Shown here piece by piece: positions 9,016 through 21,818 of a DNA stretch of 64,000 bases. This DNA comes from JBBDMC01 sp963775235. GTDB taxonomy: Bacteria > Pseudomonadota > Alphaproteobacteria > Rhizobiales > Kaistiaceae. The stretch lies in NCBI GenBank assembly GCA_963775235.1, contig CAVZHY010000005.1:434001-498000 (forward strand). The letters are read 5' to 3'. Position 1 is the first letter of the stretch. The number at the start of each line of letters is the position of its first letter. The notes beneath the pieces were generated by a model. It was not told the origin of the DNA. It did not search any database and saw only the letters and a list, made by a program, of their open reading frames with translations. Both the position numbers and the translations under genes were made by a program.

Positions 9016-10269
9016 ATGGACGATCGAAGCGAGGCGCGACGCGCAGTGGCAGGTGCCGCGGCGCGGTCCCCTATCACGGCGGCGCGGCCGAGGCCACCCG
9101 CCGGGCGGGCGCCCGCCAGACCGCCGGTAAAAAAGCGGAGCAGCTGGCGCCATCCCTTCCGGATCGAACGACAGGGCCAGGGCATCACCTACATCTGGTA
9201 CGGGATGCGGTTCGGGAGCTGGGTGAAGCTCCTTGCCGAAGGTCGCTTCGACGTCACGCTCAACTGCCTGCCGCGCATCCTGTCGGTCACGCTGATGGCG
9301 CCGCTGATGTCGGCGGTCGCGCTGGCGAGCGAGGTGATCTATGGCCGCCGCGTTGCGGAAACCTATATCCGGTCGCCGATCTTCATCCTGGGTCACTGGC
9401 GGACCGGCACGACGCTGGTCCATGACCTCATGGCCTGCGATCCGGCGCTGGCGTATCCGACCACGCACCAGTGCCTCTTTCCCAACACGTTCCTCGCCTC
9501 CGGCCGCGCCTTCAACCGGCTTTACGGCCTGTTCCTGCCGTCGAAGCGGCCGTTCGACGACATGCCGGTCGGGCTCGACCGGCCGCAGGAGGAGGAATTC
9601 GGTCTCACCAACATGGGCGTCGGCTCGCCCTATCGGATGTTCGCGTTTCCACGCCATGGCCCGCCGGACCTGCGCTATCTCGACCTCGAGGGCCTCACCG
9701 ACGAAGAGCGCCACGATTGGGAAAAAGCGTACGTGACGCTGCTGAAGCGTCTTCAACTGGCCGCCCGCCGGCCGCTGGTACTGAAGTCGCCGCCGAACAC
9801 GGCGCGGCTGAAGACGCTGTCGCGGCTGTTCCCTGACGCGCGCTACATCCACATCGCCCGCCATCCGTTCGACGTCTACGCTTCCACGGTGAACATGCTG
9901 CGCAGCCTGATGTCGATGCAGGGACTGCAGAACCCGCCATTGGTCGACGGGTGGATCGGCGAATACGTGCTCGCCGCCTTTGAGCGCATGTTTGCCGCCT
10001 ACGAGCGCGATCGCCGTATGGTGCCGGAAAGCCGGCTGGTCGAGATACGGTACGAGGACCTCATCGCCGATCCCAGGGGCGTGCTGGCCGAGGTCTACGC
10101 CGTGCTGGGCATCGGCGATTTCACGGTGGTCGAACCGCGCATCGATGCCTACTTCGCCGAACGCTCCGATCACCGGCGCAACAAGCACCAGCTCGACCAG
10201 GCCACCCAAGAGGCGATCGTGGAGCGCTGGCGTCCGTACTTCGAGCGTTTCAATTACATGACGAGCTAG
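9016..10269 (+). CDS. PAPS-dependent sulfotransferase family protein
   Basis: A 417-residue protein of the sulfotransferase superfamily (large bacterial branch). The 5'-phosphosulfate loop is ILGHWRTGTTLVHDL, and the 3'-phosphate-binding segment is IHIARHPFDVYASTVNML. Such enzymes move sulfate from PAPS to a hydroxyl or amine of a lipid, sugar or small metabolite; the acceptor is unknown. A basic, Pro-rich N-terminus of about 45 residues precedes the domain, and a hydrophobic stretch (LSVTLMAPLMSAVALASEVI) suggests membrane association. The start has GGAGG a few bases upstream; longer in-frame starts are less likely. Its 3' end overlaps that of the convergent psuG gene by four bases. No sulfate-activation gene is nearby. 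Confidence 0.85.
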   Translation: MDDRSEARRAVAGAAARSPITAARPRPPAGRAPARPPVKKRSSWRHPFRIERQGQGITYIWYGMRFGSWVKLLAEGRFDVTLNCLPRILSVTLMAPLMSAVALASEVIYGRRVAETYIRSPIFILGHWRTGTTLVHDLMACDPALAYPTTHQCLFPNTFLASGRAFNRLYGLFLPSKRPFDDMPVGLDRPQEEEFGLTNMGVGSPYRMFAFPRHGPPDLRYLDLEGLTDEERHDWEKAYVTLLKRLQLAARRPLVLKSPPNTARLKTLSRLFPDARYIHIARHPFDVYASTVNMLRSLMSMQGLQNPPLVDGWIGEYVLAAFERMFAAYERDRRMVPESRLVEIRYEDLIADPRGVLAEVYAVLGIGDFTVVEPRIDAYFAERSDHRRNKHQLDQATQEAIVERWRPYFERFNYMTS

Positions 10270-11191
10270 GCGCGTTTGCGGGCGGCGAGCGCCACCGCGA
10301 TCTCGGCGGCGAGGCGGGCATTGTTCCTGATGAGCGCGATGTTGGCCGTGAGGCTGCGGCCGCCGGTGGCCTTGAAGATCGCGTCGAGGAGGAACGGGGT
10401 CACTGCCTTGCCAGTGACGCCGGCGGCGGTGGCGGCGGCGATTGCGGACTCAATGTGTGGGCGCATTTCGTCGGCCGGGACCTCGTCGCCGGCGGGAATC
10501 GGATTGGCGACGAGGACGCCACCGGTGACCTCAAGCGCGCTCCGGGCGAGGGCGAAGTCGGCAATGGCAACCGCTTCGTCCAGACGTAGCGGCGCGGGAA
10601 GCCCGCTCCGCCGGGACCAGAACGCCGGGAATTCGTCGCTGCCATAGCAGACCACCGGCACGCCAAGGGTCTCCAGAACCTCCAGCGTCTTGGGCAGGTC
10701 GAGCAGCGCCTTGGCGCCGGCGGCCACCACGATCACGTCGGTGCGCGCGAGTTCGCCGAGATCGGCGGAGACGTCGAAGCTCGTCTCGGCACCGCGGTGG
10801 ACGCCGCCGATGCCGCCGGTGGCGAACACGTCGATGCCGGCGAGGCGGGCGGCGATCATGGTCGCCGCCACCGTTGTGGCGCCGGTCTTGCCGCCGGCGA
10901 TGGCGTAGGCGAGGTCGGCGCGGGAGAACTTCAGCACGTCATCAGCACGGGCGAGCCGCTCCAGCGTCGAGCGATCGAGGCCGACACGCAGGCGCCCGTC
11001 AATGACCGCGATCTGCAGCCGGAACGGCGCCGCCCTCACGGACGATCGCCTCGACGGCGAGGGCGGTGTCGAGATTGTCCGGCCACGGCATGCCGTGACT
11101 GAGGACGGTCGTCTCCAGTGCAACGACGGGCTTACCGGATCGGGAGTGCGGCGCTGATCTCGTCGCTGATCGCCAGCGGCGCTCGGCTCAC
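10266..11191 (-). CDS. psuG: Pseudouridine-5'-phosphate glycosidase (two apparent frameshifts)
   Basis: Reconstructed to about 307 residues. PsuG splits pseudouridine 5'-phosphate into uracil and ribose 5-phosphate, breaking a C-C glycosidic bond. Clear family segments are VVALETTVLSHGMPWPDNL, IAVIDGRLRVGLD, FATGGIGGVHRGAE, AGAKALLDLPKTLEVLETLG and VCYGSDEFPAFW. The long open frame covers only residues from IAVIDGR onward; the preceding 45 residues lie in another frame (extra base near 11025), and a further extra C near 11144 separates them from the N-terminal AISDEISAAL. The proposed GTG start overlaps the end of psuK (GTGA). With psuK it forms a complete pseudouridine salvage pair; the uracil product is then available for reuse. 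Confidence 0.85.
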
Positions 11192-12154
11192 GCCGTCGCC
11201 CGCGTAGCGTGGATGCCCAATTCGCTCGGTCAGGCTGGTCGGCGTAAATCGCGCCAGCGCGACGCCGCCGCTCTCCAGCGTCATCGCCGCGGCGGCAAGG
11301 CCCCAGCGCACCGCGTCGCCAAGCGAGCGGCCGCGCGCGAGGCCGCGATCGTACCGGCAGCGAGTGAATCGCCGGAGCCGTTGACCGTCTTCACCGTCGT
11401 TCGCAGCACGACGTAGGAGCGGGTGTCGGCGCCGCTCGCAACGACCAGCGGTTCGGTCCCGTTGGTGACCACGACCTTGGTCAGGCGGGGCCGCGCGAGT
11501 TCGCCGGCGAGGCGCACCGGGCGTGGTGCCGGCCTCGTCCGGATCGTGGCCGGTGAGGACGGCCGCCTCACGGCGGTTGGCGAAGAGGTAGGTCAGCTGA
11601 TCGAGCAGCGGTACCAGCCGCTCGGCCTTGACGGGAGACACCGTCAGGGCGGCGATCGGACGCCTGGCCGCGCGGGCTTCGGCGGCGAGATATGCGAGCG
11701 TTTCGCCGGGCAGGTTGGCGTCGACCACCCACAGGTCGCTCTGGTGCTGCCCGGCCGCGGTGTCGGCGATCAGCGCCGGCGTGATTTCCTCGCAGATGGT
11801 CATGTCCGCGATACCCACGGCCAGATTGCCGTCCGCATCGAATGTCGCGTAATAGCTGGCGGTCGGCCGCCCGGGCGAAACGCTGAGCGCGCGTACGTCG
11901 ATGCCGGCGCCCTTGGCGGCGGTGATGATCGCATCGCCGTCGGGGTCGCTGCCGACGCGTCCGACGAGGCGGACGTTCAGCCCGAGGCGGGCGAGAATGG
12001 TGGCAAGGTTGAGGCCGACGCCGCCCGGCAGGCGCTTGACCGTTCCGGGATTGGAGGCGCCCATGACGAGAGGACCGTCGCTGCGGGCGATGCGGTCGAT
12101 CGACGCGCCGCCGAACACGGTCACTGTGTCGAAGGGGGCGACTGACTTGTCCAT
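11188..12154 (-). CDS. psuK: PfkB-family kinase, probable pseudouridine kinase (frame-shifted)
   Basis: A PfkB/ribokinase-fold sugar or nucleoside kinase of about 320 residues. The N-terminal half shows the glycine-rich substrate site KRLPGGVGLNLATILARLG and VGRVGSDPDGD; the catalytic signature NGSGDSLAAGTIAA, with the catalytic Asp, is present but in another frame. The frame changes near 11520 (one extra C) and returns near 11342 (one base missing). Its position directly before psuG argues for pseudouridine as substrate. A third indel is probably needed for psuK to end at the TGA inside the psuG GTG start; without it the frame runs on to 11132 in the psuG N-terminus. The start is the ATG of MDKSVAPFD, 8 residues into the open frame. 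Confidence 0.75.
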
Positions 12155-12304
12155 GGTCGTTTTTCCCGGGCCCTGCATGCTGCTGGCTTGTGATTCGCGC
12201 TCCCGAGCGGATCATCCTCGCCTCTCGTGACGGGCGCAACTCGATCGCGACGCGATCCATAATCCATCATCCGTTCGGTCGGTAACCGGGGAGTGAACGC
12301 CTGC

Positions 12305-13279
12305 ATGACAAGTTCCACAAAATCGGACGCAGATGACCATCCTCGGGTCCCCAGTCCCGCCCATCCGCACGCGCGGCGGACCCCGCTGCCGACGGATCGG
12401 CCGAAGCCTGCGGAAGAGGACCCCCAGGCGCCGCGCCGGCTGCAGGCGATCCTTGCCAGCCCGAGCTATCGTCCGGCGGACGACGACCCGGACTTCCTGG
12501 CGCGGAACGATGTGCGGGGCATCCGGTTGCACCTCGACTATCTCAAGCCTGAGCTGCTGCTCCGGCAGTCGGGCATCGACCACACGATCGTGGTCTTCGG
12601 CTCGACCCAAATCGGCGAGCCGGCGGCAGCGCAGCAGAAGGTGGACGACCTGCGCGGTGCGCTGGACGCCGACCCCGGCAACCCGACGCTTGCCCGGGCG
12701 CTCGCCGTTGCCGAGCACGTCGCGGCCAAGAGCCGCTACTACGACGTCGCGCGCGAGTTCGGCCGCCTGGTCGGCAGCGCCAACTACGGCTTCGACAATC
12801 GCCGGGTGGTGGTGATGACCGGCGGCGGGCCGGGGATCATGGAGGCTGCCAACCGCGGCGCCTTCGACGTCGGCGCCAAGTCGGTCGGTCTCAATGTCAG
12901 CCTGCCGCATGAGCAGTACCCCAACCCGTACGTGACGCCTGAGCTTTGCTTCCGCTTCCATTATTTCGGGATGAGGAAACTACACCTTCTGCTGCGCGCC
13001 AAGGCGCTGGTGTCGTTCCCCGGCGGCTACGGAACGTTCGACGAACTGTTCGAGCTGCTGACGCTGATCCAGACCCGGACGATCAAACCCATGCCCGTGG
13101 TCCTCGTCGGGGAAGCCTTCTGGAAGGGAGCGGTCAACTTCGACCATCTCGCCGACGAAGGGGTGATCGACGCGGAGGACCGCGAGCTGTTCTGGTTTGC
13201 GGAGACGGCGGAGGAAATCTGGGACGGCATCCTCGACTGGTACGAGGCCAGCGGCACGCCGCTGAGGCCAGTGGCGTGA
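12305..13279 (+). CDS. LOG/TIGR00730-family Rossmann-fold protein
   Basis: A 324-residue protein of the LOG (lysine-decarboxylase-like, TIGR00730) superfamily. It carries the two hallmark motifs: VVVMTGGGPGIMEAANRGA and FPGGYGTFDELFELLT. Many members are cytokinin-riboside 5'-monophosphate phosphoribohydrolases or nucleotide 5'-monophosphate nucleosidases (PpnN-like). The extra N-terminal 110 residues make it longer than plant-type LOG and nearer the bacterial long form. The first 45 residues are Pro/Arg-rich and may be untranslated or disordered. A start 4 codons upstream (12293) is also possible. It is followed 16 bases later by the metallo-hydrolase gene. Nucleotide hydrolysis is inferred from family only. 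Confidence 0.8.
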   Translation: MTSSTKSDADDHPRVPSPAHPHARRTPLPTDRPKPAEEDPQAPRRLQAILASPSYRPADDDPDFLARNDVRGIRLHLDYLKPELLLRQSGIDHTIVVFGSTQIGEPAAAQQKVDDLRGALDADPGNPTLARALAVAEHVAAKSRYYDVAREFGRLVGSANYGFDNRRVVVMTGGGPGIMEAANRGAFDVGAKSVGLNVSLPHEQYPNPYVTPELCFRFHYFGMRKLHLLLRAKALVSFPGGYGTFDELFELLTLIQTRTIKPMPVVLVGEAFWKGAVNFDHLADEGVIDAEDRELFWFAETAEEIWDGILDWYEASGTPLRPVA

Positions 13280-13295
13280 ACGGGGGAGGTTCGGC

Positions 13296-14685
13296 TTGAA
13301 AATCTCGTTTCACGGCGCCGACCGCGGCGTCACCGGCTCGTGCCACCTGATCGAATGCGGCGGCGTGCGCGTGCTTGTCGATTGCGGGCTCTACCAGGGC
13401 GGCCGCGAGCTCGCGGAAGACAACGCCGAGCCGTTTGACTTCGATGCCGCCAGCATCGACGTGCTGCTGCTCACCCACGCCCACCTAGACCACTGCGGGC
13501 GGCTGCCGCTGCTCGCCAAGCGTGGCTTTCGCGGCGAGATCGTCACCACTGCGGCCTCGCGCGAGCTGGCGCGTCTGGTGATGCTCGACGCGGCGCGCCT
13601 GCAGGAGGAGGACGCCGAGCGTCGCGCCCGCAAGCAGGCGCGACGGCGCGGCGGGCCGGACGGTCCGGAGGCGCTCTACACGGTGGTCGACGCGATGAAC
13701 GTGCTCGATTTTTTCGGGCGCACTGCGGTATACGGCCGGCCGCTCGACATCGCCCCCGGCATTCGCGCGACCTTCTTCGATGCCGGCCACATCCTCGGGT
13801 CGGCGAGCATCCTCCTGGAGCTGGAGGATGCGGGCACCAAGCGCCGCGTGGTGTTCTCCGGCGACATCGGCAACGCCGGCCGGCCGCTGCTGTCGCCGCC
13901 GCGGCCCCCGCCCGAATGCGACGTGTTGGTGATGGAGACGACGTACGGCGACCGCAACCACCGCGCGTTCGAGCCCTCGGTCGAGGAAATCTACCAAGCG
14001 ATCGAGGATACGCACCGGCGCGGCGGCAACGTGATCATCCCGACGTTCGCCCTGGAGCGCGCGCAGGAGTTGCTCTACTTCCTGCACGAGGCAGTGGTCA
14101 TGAACGAGCGGCTGCCCCGCTCCCTCCAGGTGTTTCTCAATTCGCCGATGGCGATCTCGGCGACCGCCATCTTCCAACGTCATCCCGAATGCCTGTCGGC
14201 AGACGTGGCGGCGATGTTCCGCGACCACGATCCCTTCGCCGTACCCGGTCTCCACTTCACCCGTGAGACGGCCGAACTCGATGGCGATCAACCGGGTGAC
14301 CGGCGGGGCGGTGATCATGGCGGGTTCGGGCATGGCGACGGGCGGACGGGTACGCCATCACCTCAAGCACAATCTGTGGCGCTCGGAAGCGGCGGTGGTG
14401 TTCGTCGGCTACGCCGCGGCGGGGACGCTGGCGCGGCTCATCATCGACGGGGTCAACCCGATCCGCATCTTCGGCGAGGAAATCCCGGTGAAAGCGAAGA
14501 TCCATACCATCGGCGGCTTCTCCGCGCACGCGGACCAGGCCGAACTGCTCACGTGGCAGGCCGCCTCGCGGGCGAAGCGCACCTTCCTCGTCCACGGCGA
14601 AGAAAAGACGATGCAGACCTTCGCAGGCCTGCTGAAGGACACCCAGGTGGTGATGCCGAAGGCGGGGGAGGGGTTTGAGTTGTGA
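13296..14685 (+). CDS. MBL-fold RNA-processing exonuclease-like protein (RNase J/CPSF type, frame-shifted)
   Basis: Reconstructed to 462 residues. It is a metallo-beta-lactamase plus beta-CASP domain protein of the YSH1/CPSF73-like group. The zinc motif THAHLDHCG is at about residues 61-69, FDAGHILGSASI and FSGDIGNAG follow, and the beta-CASP/RMMBL part contains VIMAGSGMATGGRVRHHL and HTIGGFSAHADQ. Such proteins act as RNA endo- or exonucleases. One extra base near 14275 shifts the frame between HFTRETA and SMAINRVTGG; removing one base from GAACTC there gives GAATC or GACTC and restores the gene. Start is TTG with a strong GGGGGAGG 7 bases upstream. It is likely co-transcribed with the LOG gene and lies just upstream of the recA promoter. 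Confidence 0.88.
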
Positions 14686-14709
14686 GGCGCCGGCCGCTGG
14701 TGTTGCGGC

Positions 14710-14737
14710 TTGCGTCTGAGAACAAAACGTGTACAAT
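14710..14737 (+). promoter_or_regulatory. recA promoter with overlapping LexA-like box
   Basis: A -35-like TTGCGT (14710-14715) and -10 TACAAT (14732-14737) are spaced by 16 bases, about 80 bases upstream of the recA start. GAAC-N7-GTAC at 14720-14734 fills the spacer and touches the -10; on the other strand this reads GTAC-N7-GTTC, one base from the alphaproteobacterial LexA site GTTC-N7-GTTC. The position over the promoter core fits SOS repression of recA. Assigned by eye. Confidence 0.6.
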
Positions 14738-14817
14738 GCGATTCACGCGGGGGCCAATCAAATCGATCCGTTGTCATTTGATCGCGCCCGATGCCTGTGA
14801 AACAAGGAGCACCGACA

Positions 14818-15901
<1,084 letters not shown>

Positions 15902-15905
15902 TCCG

Positions 15906-16325
15906 GTGGAGCAGCGGCTCAGCCTCGTCACGCTGGGCGTGGCCGACCTCGACCGGTCGCGACGCTTTTATGAGGCGCTCGGCTGGAAGCGCGGCAACGC
16001 TGATGCAAGTGTCGTGTTTTTCCAGATTCCGGGCGCGGCGCTGGCCTTATGGTCACGGGCGGCGCTGGCGGAGGACGCCGGTGTTATGGACAATGGCGGC
16101 TTCGGCGGCATCACGCTGGCGTATAACGTGCGAACCGAGGCGGAGGTCGATGCGGTCCTTGCTGAGGCAAGAGCTGCTGGCGCCACCATACTCAAGCCGG
16201 CGGCGAAGGCCTTCTGGGGCGGGTACACCGGCTACTTCGCCGATCCCGACGGGCACCCGTGGGAGGTAGCGTGGAACCCGCACTGGTCGCTCGACGACGA
16301 AGGCGGCGTGCATCTCGGCGGATAG
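15906..16325 (+). CDS. VOC/glyoxalase superfamily protein
   Basis: A 139-residue vicinal-oxygen-chelate fold protein. It has the two beta-alpha-beta-beta-beta halves expected of the family: SLVTLGVADLDRSRRFYEAL at the start and GGYTGYFADPDGHPWEVAW near the end, the latter with the metal-ligand Glu position. Members include glyoxalase I-like lyases, dioxygenases and antibiotic-resistance proteins; the substrate cannot be inferred. The GTG start lies 4 bases after the recA stop, so it is probably read through from recA, though no SOS role is implied. Confidence 0.75.
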   Translation: MEQRLSLVTLGVADLDRSRRFYEALGWKRGNADASVVFFQIPGAALALWSRAALAEDAGVMDNGGFGGITLAYNVRTEAEVDAVLAEARAAGATILKPAAKAFWGGYTGYFADPDGHPWEVAWNPHWSLDDEGGVHLGG

Positions 16326-16401
16326 GCGGCAATTCACCGGCGCCGTTCTTCGCCGTTGAGTGATCGCATCCGCTCGGCTAGGGTCGCGGCGGGTGGATGA
16401 G

Positions 16402-17175
16402 ATGACAGCAAGACAAGTCGAAGAGCACAGGGGTTTTGTCGGCAACGCGGTCATGAAGGCCGGCCGGAAGGTGGTGTGGGGCCTCGACACCTATTTCGGT
16501 CGCGCTTCGAAGGTGGGGGACCGGTGCTTCCATGACAACGCCGATTTTCCCTGGATCCCGAGGGTCGAGGCGGACTGGGAGAAGGTGCGCGCGGAGCTCG
16601 ACGCGCTGCTGCCGTACGCCGCCTACATGCCGAACTTCCAGGACATTTCGCCGACACAGCTGAACCTGTCGCAGGACGATGGCTGGAAGACGTTCTTCTT
16701 CTTTGCCTACGGAATGCGAGCACCGGGCAATTGCAAGCGCTGCCCGGAAACCGCGCGGTTGCTGAAATCGATGCCGGGCATGAAGACGGCGTTTTTCTCG
16801 ATCCTGGCGCCGGGCAAGCACCTGCCGCCCCACCGCGGGCCGTACAAGGGCGTGCTCCGGCTGCATCTCGGCCTGCTCATTCCGGAGCCGGCGGAGAAGT
16901 GCGGCATTCGCGTCGGCACCGAAACCCGCCACTGGCAGGAGGGCAAGGTGATCATGTTCGACGACACCTATGAGCACGAGGCGTGGAACGACACCGACAA
17001 GCTGCGCGCGGTGTTGTTCGTCGACATCATGCGGCCGATGCGCTTCCCGGCCAACGTGCTGAATACCGTGATGACCTGGCTGATCGCCGTGTCGCCGTTC
17101 GTCCTTGGGTCAAAGGCGAGCTACCAGCGCTGGGAACAGCGGTTCGAGGCGATCGTCAACGACAAGGGCACCTAA
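16402..17175 (+). CDS. Aspartyl/asparaginyl beta-hydroxylase-like dioxygenase
   Basis: A 257-residue protein of the Asp/Asn beta-hydroxylase (cupin-like 2-oxoglutarate/Fe(II) dioxygenase) family, similar to LpxO-type enzymes that hydroxylate lipid A acyl chains. Family features are SILAPGKHLPPHRGPYKGVLR (first iron His in PPHRGPYKG) and MFDDTYEHEAWNDTD (second His). A C-terminal hydrophobic helix (LNTVMTWLIAVSPFVLG) suggests membrane anchoring, as in LpxO. I cannot distinguish lipid-A hydroxylation from another substrate. Start chosen at MTARQ; an in-frame ATG 14 codons upstream is possible. Confidence 0.8.
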   Translation: MTARQVEEHRGFVGNAVMKAGRKVVWGLDTYFGRASKVGDRCFHDNADFPWIPRVEADWEKVRAELDALLPYAAYMPNFQDISPTQLNLSQDDGWKTFFFFAYGMRAPGNCKRCPETARLLKSMPGMKTAFFSILAPGKHLPPHRGPYKGVLRLHLGLLIPEPAEKCGIRVGTETRHWQEGKVIMFDDTYEHEAWNDTDKLRAVLFVDIMRPMRFPANVLNTVMTWLIAVSPFVLGSKASYQRWEQRFEAIVNDKGT

Positions 17176-17305
17176 ATCGCCGGGTTTTGTGGGGTTCGGC
17201 GGCCGCCCGTTTTGGATTTCTGGACAATATCAGCGTGCGGGCTGTAAAACCCCGCGTCGACCGCCCCCTTGACGGTCTTTCTCCTGCTGCGCACCTGACA
17301 GGACC

Positions 17306-19979
<2,674 letters not shown>

Positions 19980-20033
19980 AACGTCCGTGCCGAAACGAAC
20001 GCCGCTATCATGTGATTCGCTGGCGGCAGGGCG

Positions 20034-21776
20034 ATGTCCGAAGGCGGGCTGATCAAGGACCTGATGATCGTGCTGGCGGTGGCCGGCCTCGTGGTGCCCT
20101 TGTTCGGGCGCCTCAAGGTCGGCCTCGTCCCGGCCTTCCTGCTGGCGGGCGTGATCATCGGCCCGGCCGGACTGGGAGCCTTGGTCGGCAAGTGGCCGTG
20201 GCTTGCCGCCGTCACCTTCTCCGATCCCGAACGCGTGCGGCCATTCGCCGAGCTCGGCGTCCTTTTTCTGCTGTTCCTGATCGGCCTGGAATTGTCGCTC
20301 GACCGGTTGTGGGCGATGCGCCGCCTGGTCCTCGGCCTTGGCTCCGCCCAGGTTCTGGTGTCGGCCGGCGTCATTGGCGCCATTGCAGTCGCCTACGGCA
20401 ACCGCTTCGGCATGTCGGTCGCCGTCGGCCTCGGCTTCGCCCTGTCGTCGACCGCGATCGTGACGCAGGTACTGATCGAGGCGCGCCGGCTCGCGACCCC
20501 TGCGGGCCGGACGGCGTTTTCGGTTCTGCTCTTCCAGGACCTGATGGTCGTGCCCATCGTCATCGTGGTGGGACTCCTCGGCGGAGAGCAGGCAGCCGTA
20601 TCGGGCGCTCTGGCGCGGGCGATCGGGCTGGGGGCGTTGGCGGTCGCGTTGATCGTGATCGTCGGCCGTTTTCTGGTCGGGCCGCTGATGCGGCTCGCGG
20701 CAAAGACCGGAAGCCGCGAGGCGGTGGTCGCCATCACACTGTTCCTGGCGATCGGGATGGCACTCGTCACCAACGCCGTCGGTCTGTCCGCAGCCCTTGG
20801 TGCCTTCCTCGCCGGCATGCTCATCGGCGAAAGCGAATATCGACATCACGTCCAGGTCGACATCGAACCGTTCAAGGGCCTGCTCCTTGGCCTGTTCTTC
20901 ATGACGGTCGGCATGACTTTCAATCCCGCCCTGATTGCGACCGGCTTTGTGGCCGTTATCGCGTCGGTGATCGGTCTTTTGGTGATCAAGGGTACGGTCA
21001 TGTTTGCGCTCGGGCGCCTGTTCAGGCTGGACACGGCGCTCGCGGTGGAAACGGCGTTTCTCCTGGCGGGTGCCGGCGAGTTCGCGCTGGTAGTCCTGAC
21101 GCTCTCACGCGACGTCGGGCTGCTGGAGCCGGCCGAGCGGCAGTTCTTCATGACGGTGGCGGCGCTGTCGATGTTGTCGATCCCTGCCCTGGCGTGGACC
21201 GGGCGACAGCTTGCCGAGAAGCTGGCCGGTCGTCGTGAAGCCTTGCGGCAGGGTGTTGGCGGCGCGGCCGTCGACCTGGCCGACCACGTGGTGATTGGCG
21301 GATTCGGGCGGGTCGGCCGCATGGTCGCTGACGTCCTCGACGCCGAACGCATCCCGTACGTGGGCCTCGATCTCGATGCGAACGTGGTCCGCGCCGAGCG
21401 TACCGCCGGGCGGCCCATCTTCTATGGCGATGCCGGCCGGCGCGAGATTTTGGACCGCGTCGGCGGCGCGCACGCGCGCGCCTTCGTGGTGACCACCGAC
21501 GCTGCCGACGCGGAGGAGCGCATGGTGCGGGCGATCCGGACCGCCTGGCCCGACGCGGTGATCCACGCGCGCGCCCGGGACGCGGCCCACGCGCGCCGCC
21601 TGGCTGCGATCGGCGCCGCTACCGCTGTGCCGGAGACGCTGGAAGGCAGTCTGGAACTCGCCGGGCGGGTGCTCGCAGGCGAGGGCCTGCCCGAGGATGC
21701 CATCAGCGCGCGGCTGGCGCTCCACCGCGGGGCGGAGATCGCCAAGGGGGCGTCGGAAAAGCCGGCGCCCATCTGA
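20034..21776 (+). CDS. CPA2-type cation:proton antiporter with RCK/TrkA-N domain
   Basis: A 580-residue inner-membrane transporter of the KefB/KefC-like monovalent cation:proton antiporter-2 family. About 12 membrane helices fill residues 1-385 with the signature FLIGLELSLDRLW and FQDLMVVPIVIV. A cytoplasmic TrkA-N domain follows: HVVIGGFGRVGRMVADVL (dinucleotide-binding GxGxxG) through about residue 540. It probably exports K+ (or Na+) in exchange for protons; glutathione-adduct gating like E. coli KefC is possible but not shown. It begins 54 bases after alaS on the same strand and ends 42 bases from the convergent icd. Confidence 0.85.
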   Translation: MSEGGLIKDLMIVLAVAGLVVPLFGRLKVGLVPAFLLAGVIIGPAGLGALVGKWPWLAAVTFSDPERVRPFAELGVLFLLFLIGLELSLDRLWAMRRLVLGLGSAQVLVSAGVIGAIAVAYGNRFGMSVAVGLGFALSSTAIVTQVLIEARRLATPAGRTAFSVLLFQDLMVVPIVIVVGLLGGEQAAVSGALARAIGLGALAVALIVIVGRFLVGPLMRLAAKTGSREAVVAITLFLAIGMALVTNAVGLSAALGAFLAGMLIGESEYRHHVQVDIEPFKGLLLGLFFMTVGMTFNPALIATGFVAVIASVIGLLVIKGTVMFALGRLFRLDTALAVETAFLLAGAGEFALVVLTLSRDVGLLEPAERQFFMTVAALSMLSIPALAWTGRQLAEKLAGRREALRQGVGGAAVDLADHVVIGGFGRVGRMVADVLDAERIPYVGLDLDANVVRAERTAGRPIFYGDAGRREILDRVGGAHARAFVVTTDAADAEERMVRAIRTAWPDAVIHARARDAAHARRLAAIGAATAVPETLEGSLELAGRVLAGEGLPEDAISARLALHRGAEIAKGASEKPAPI

Positions 21777-21818
21777 GGCGGAACGGCGGGATCCAATCCA
21801 CCGGAAGATCCTTGAGCG

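Noticed and set aside
17176..17305. T-box or attenuator before alaS
   Set aside because: No T-box consensus or terminator/antiterminator pair is visible, and T-boxes are rare outside Gram-positive bacteria.
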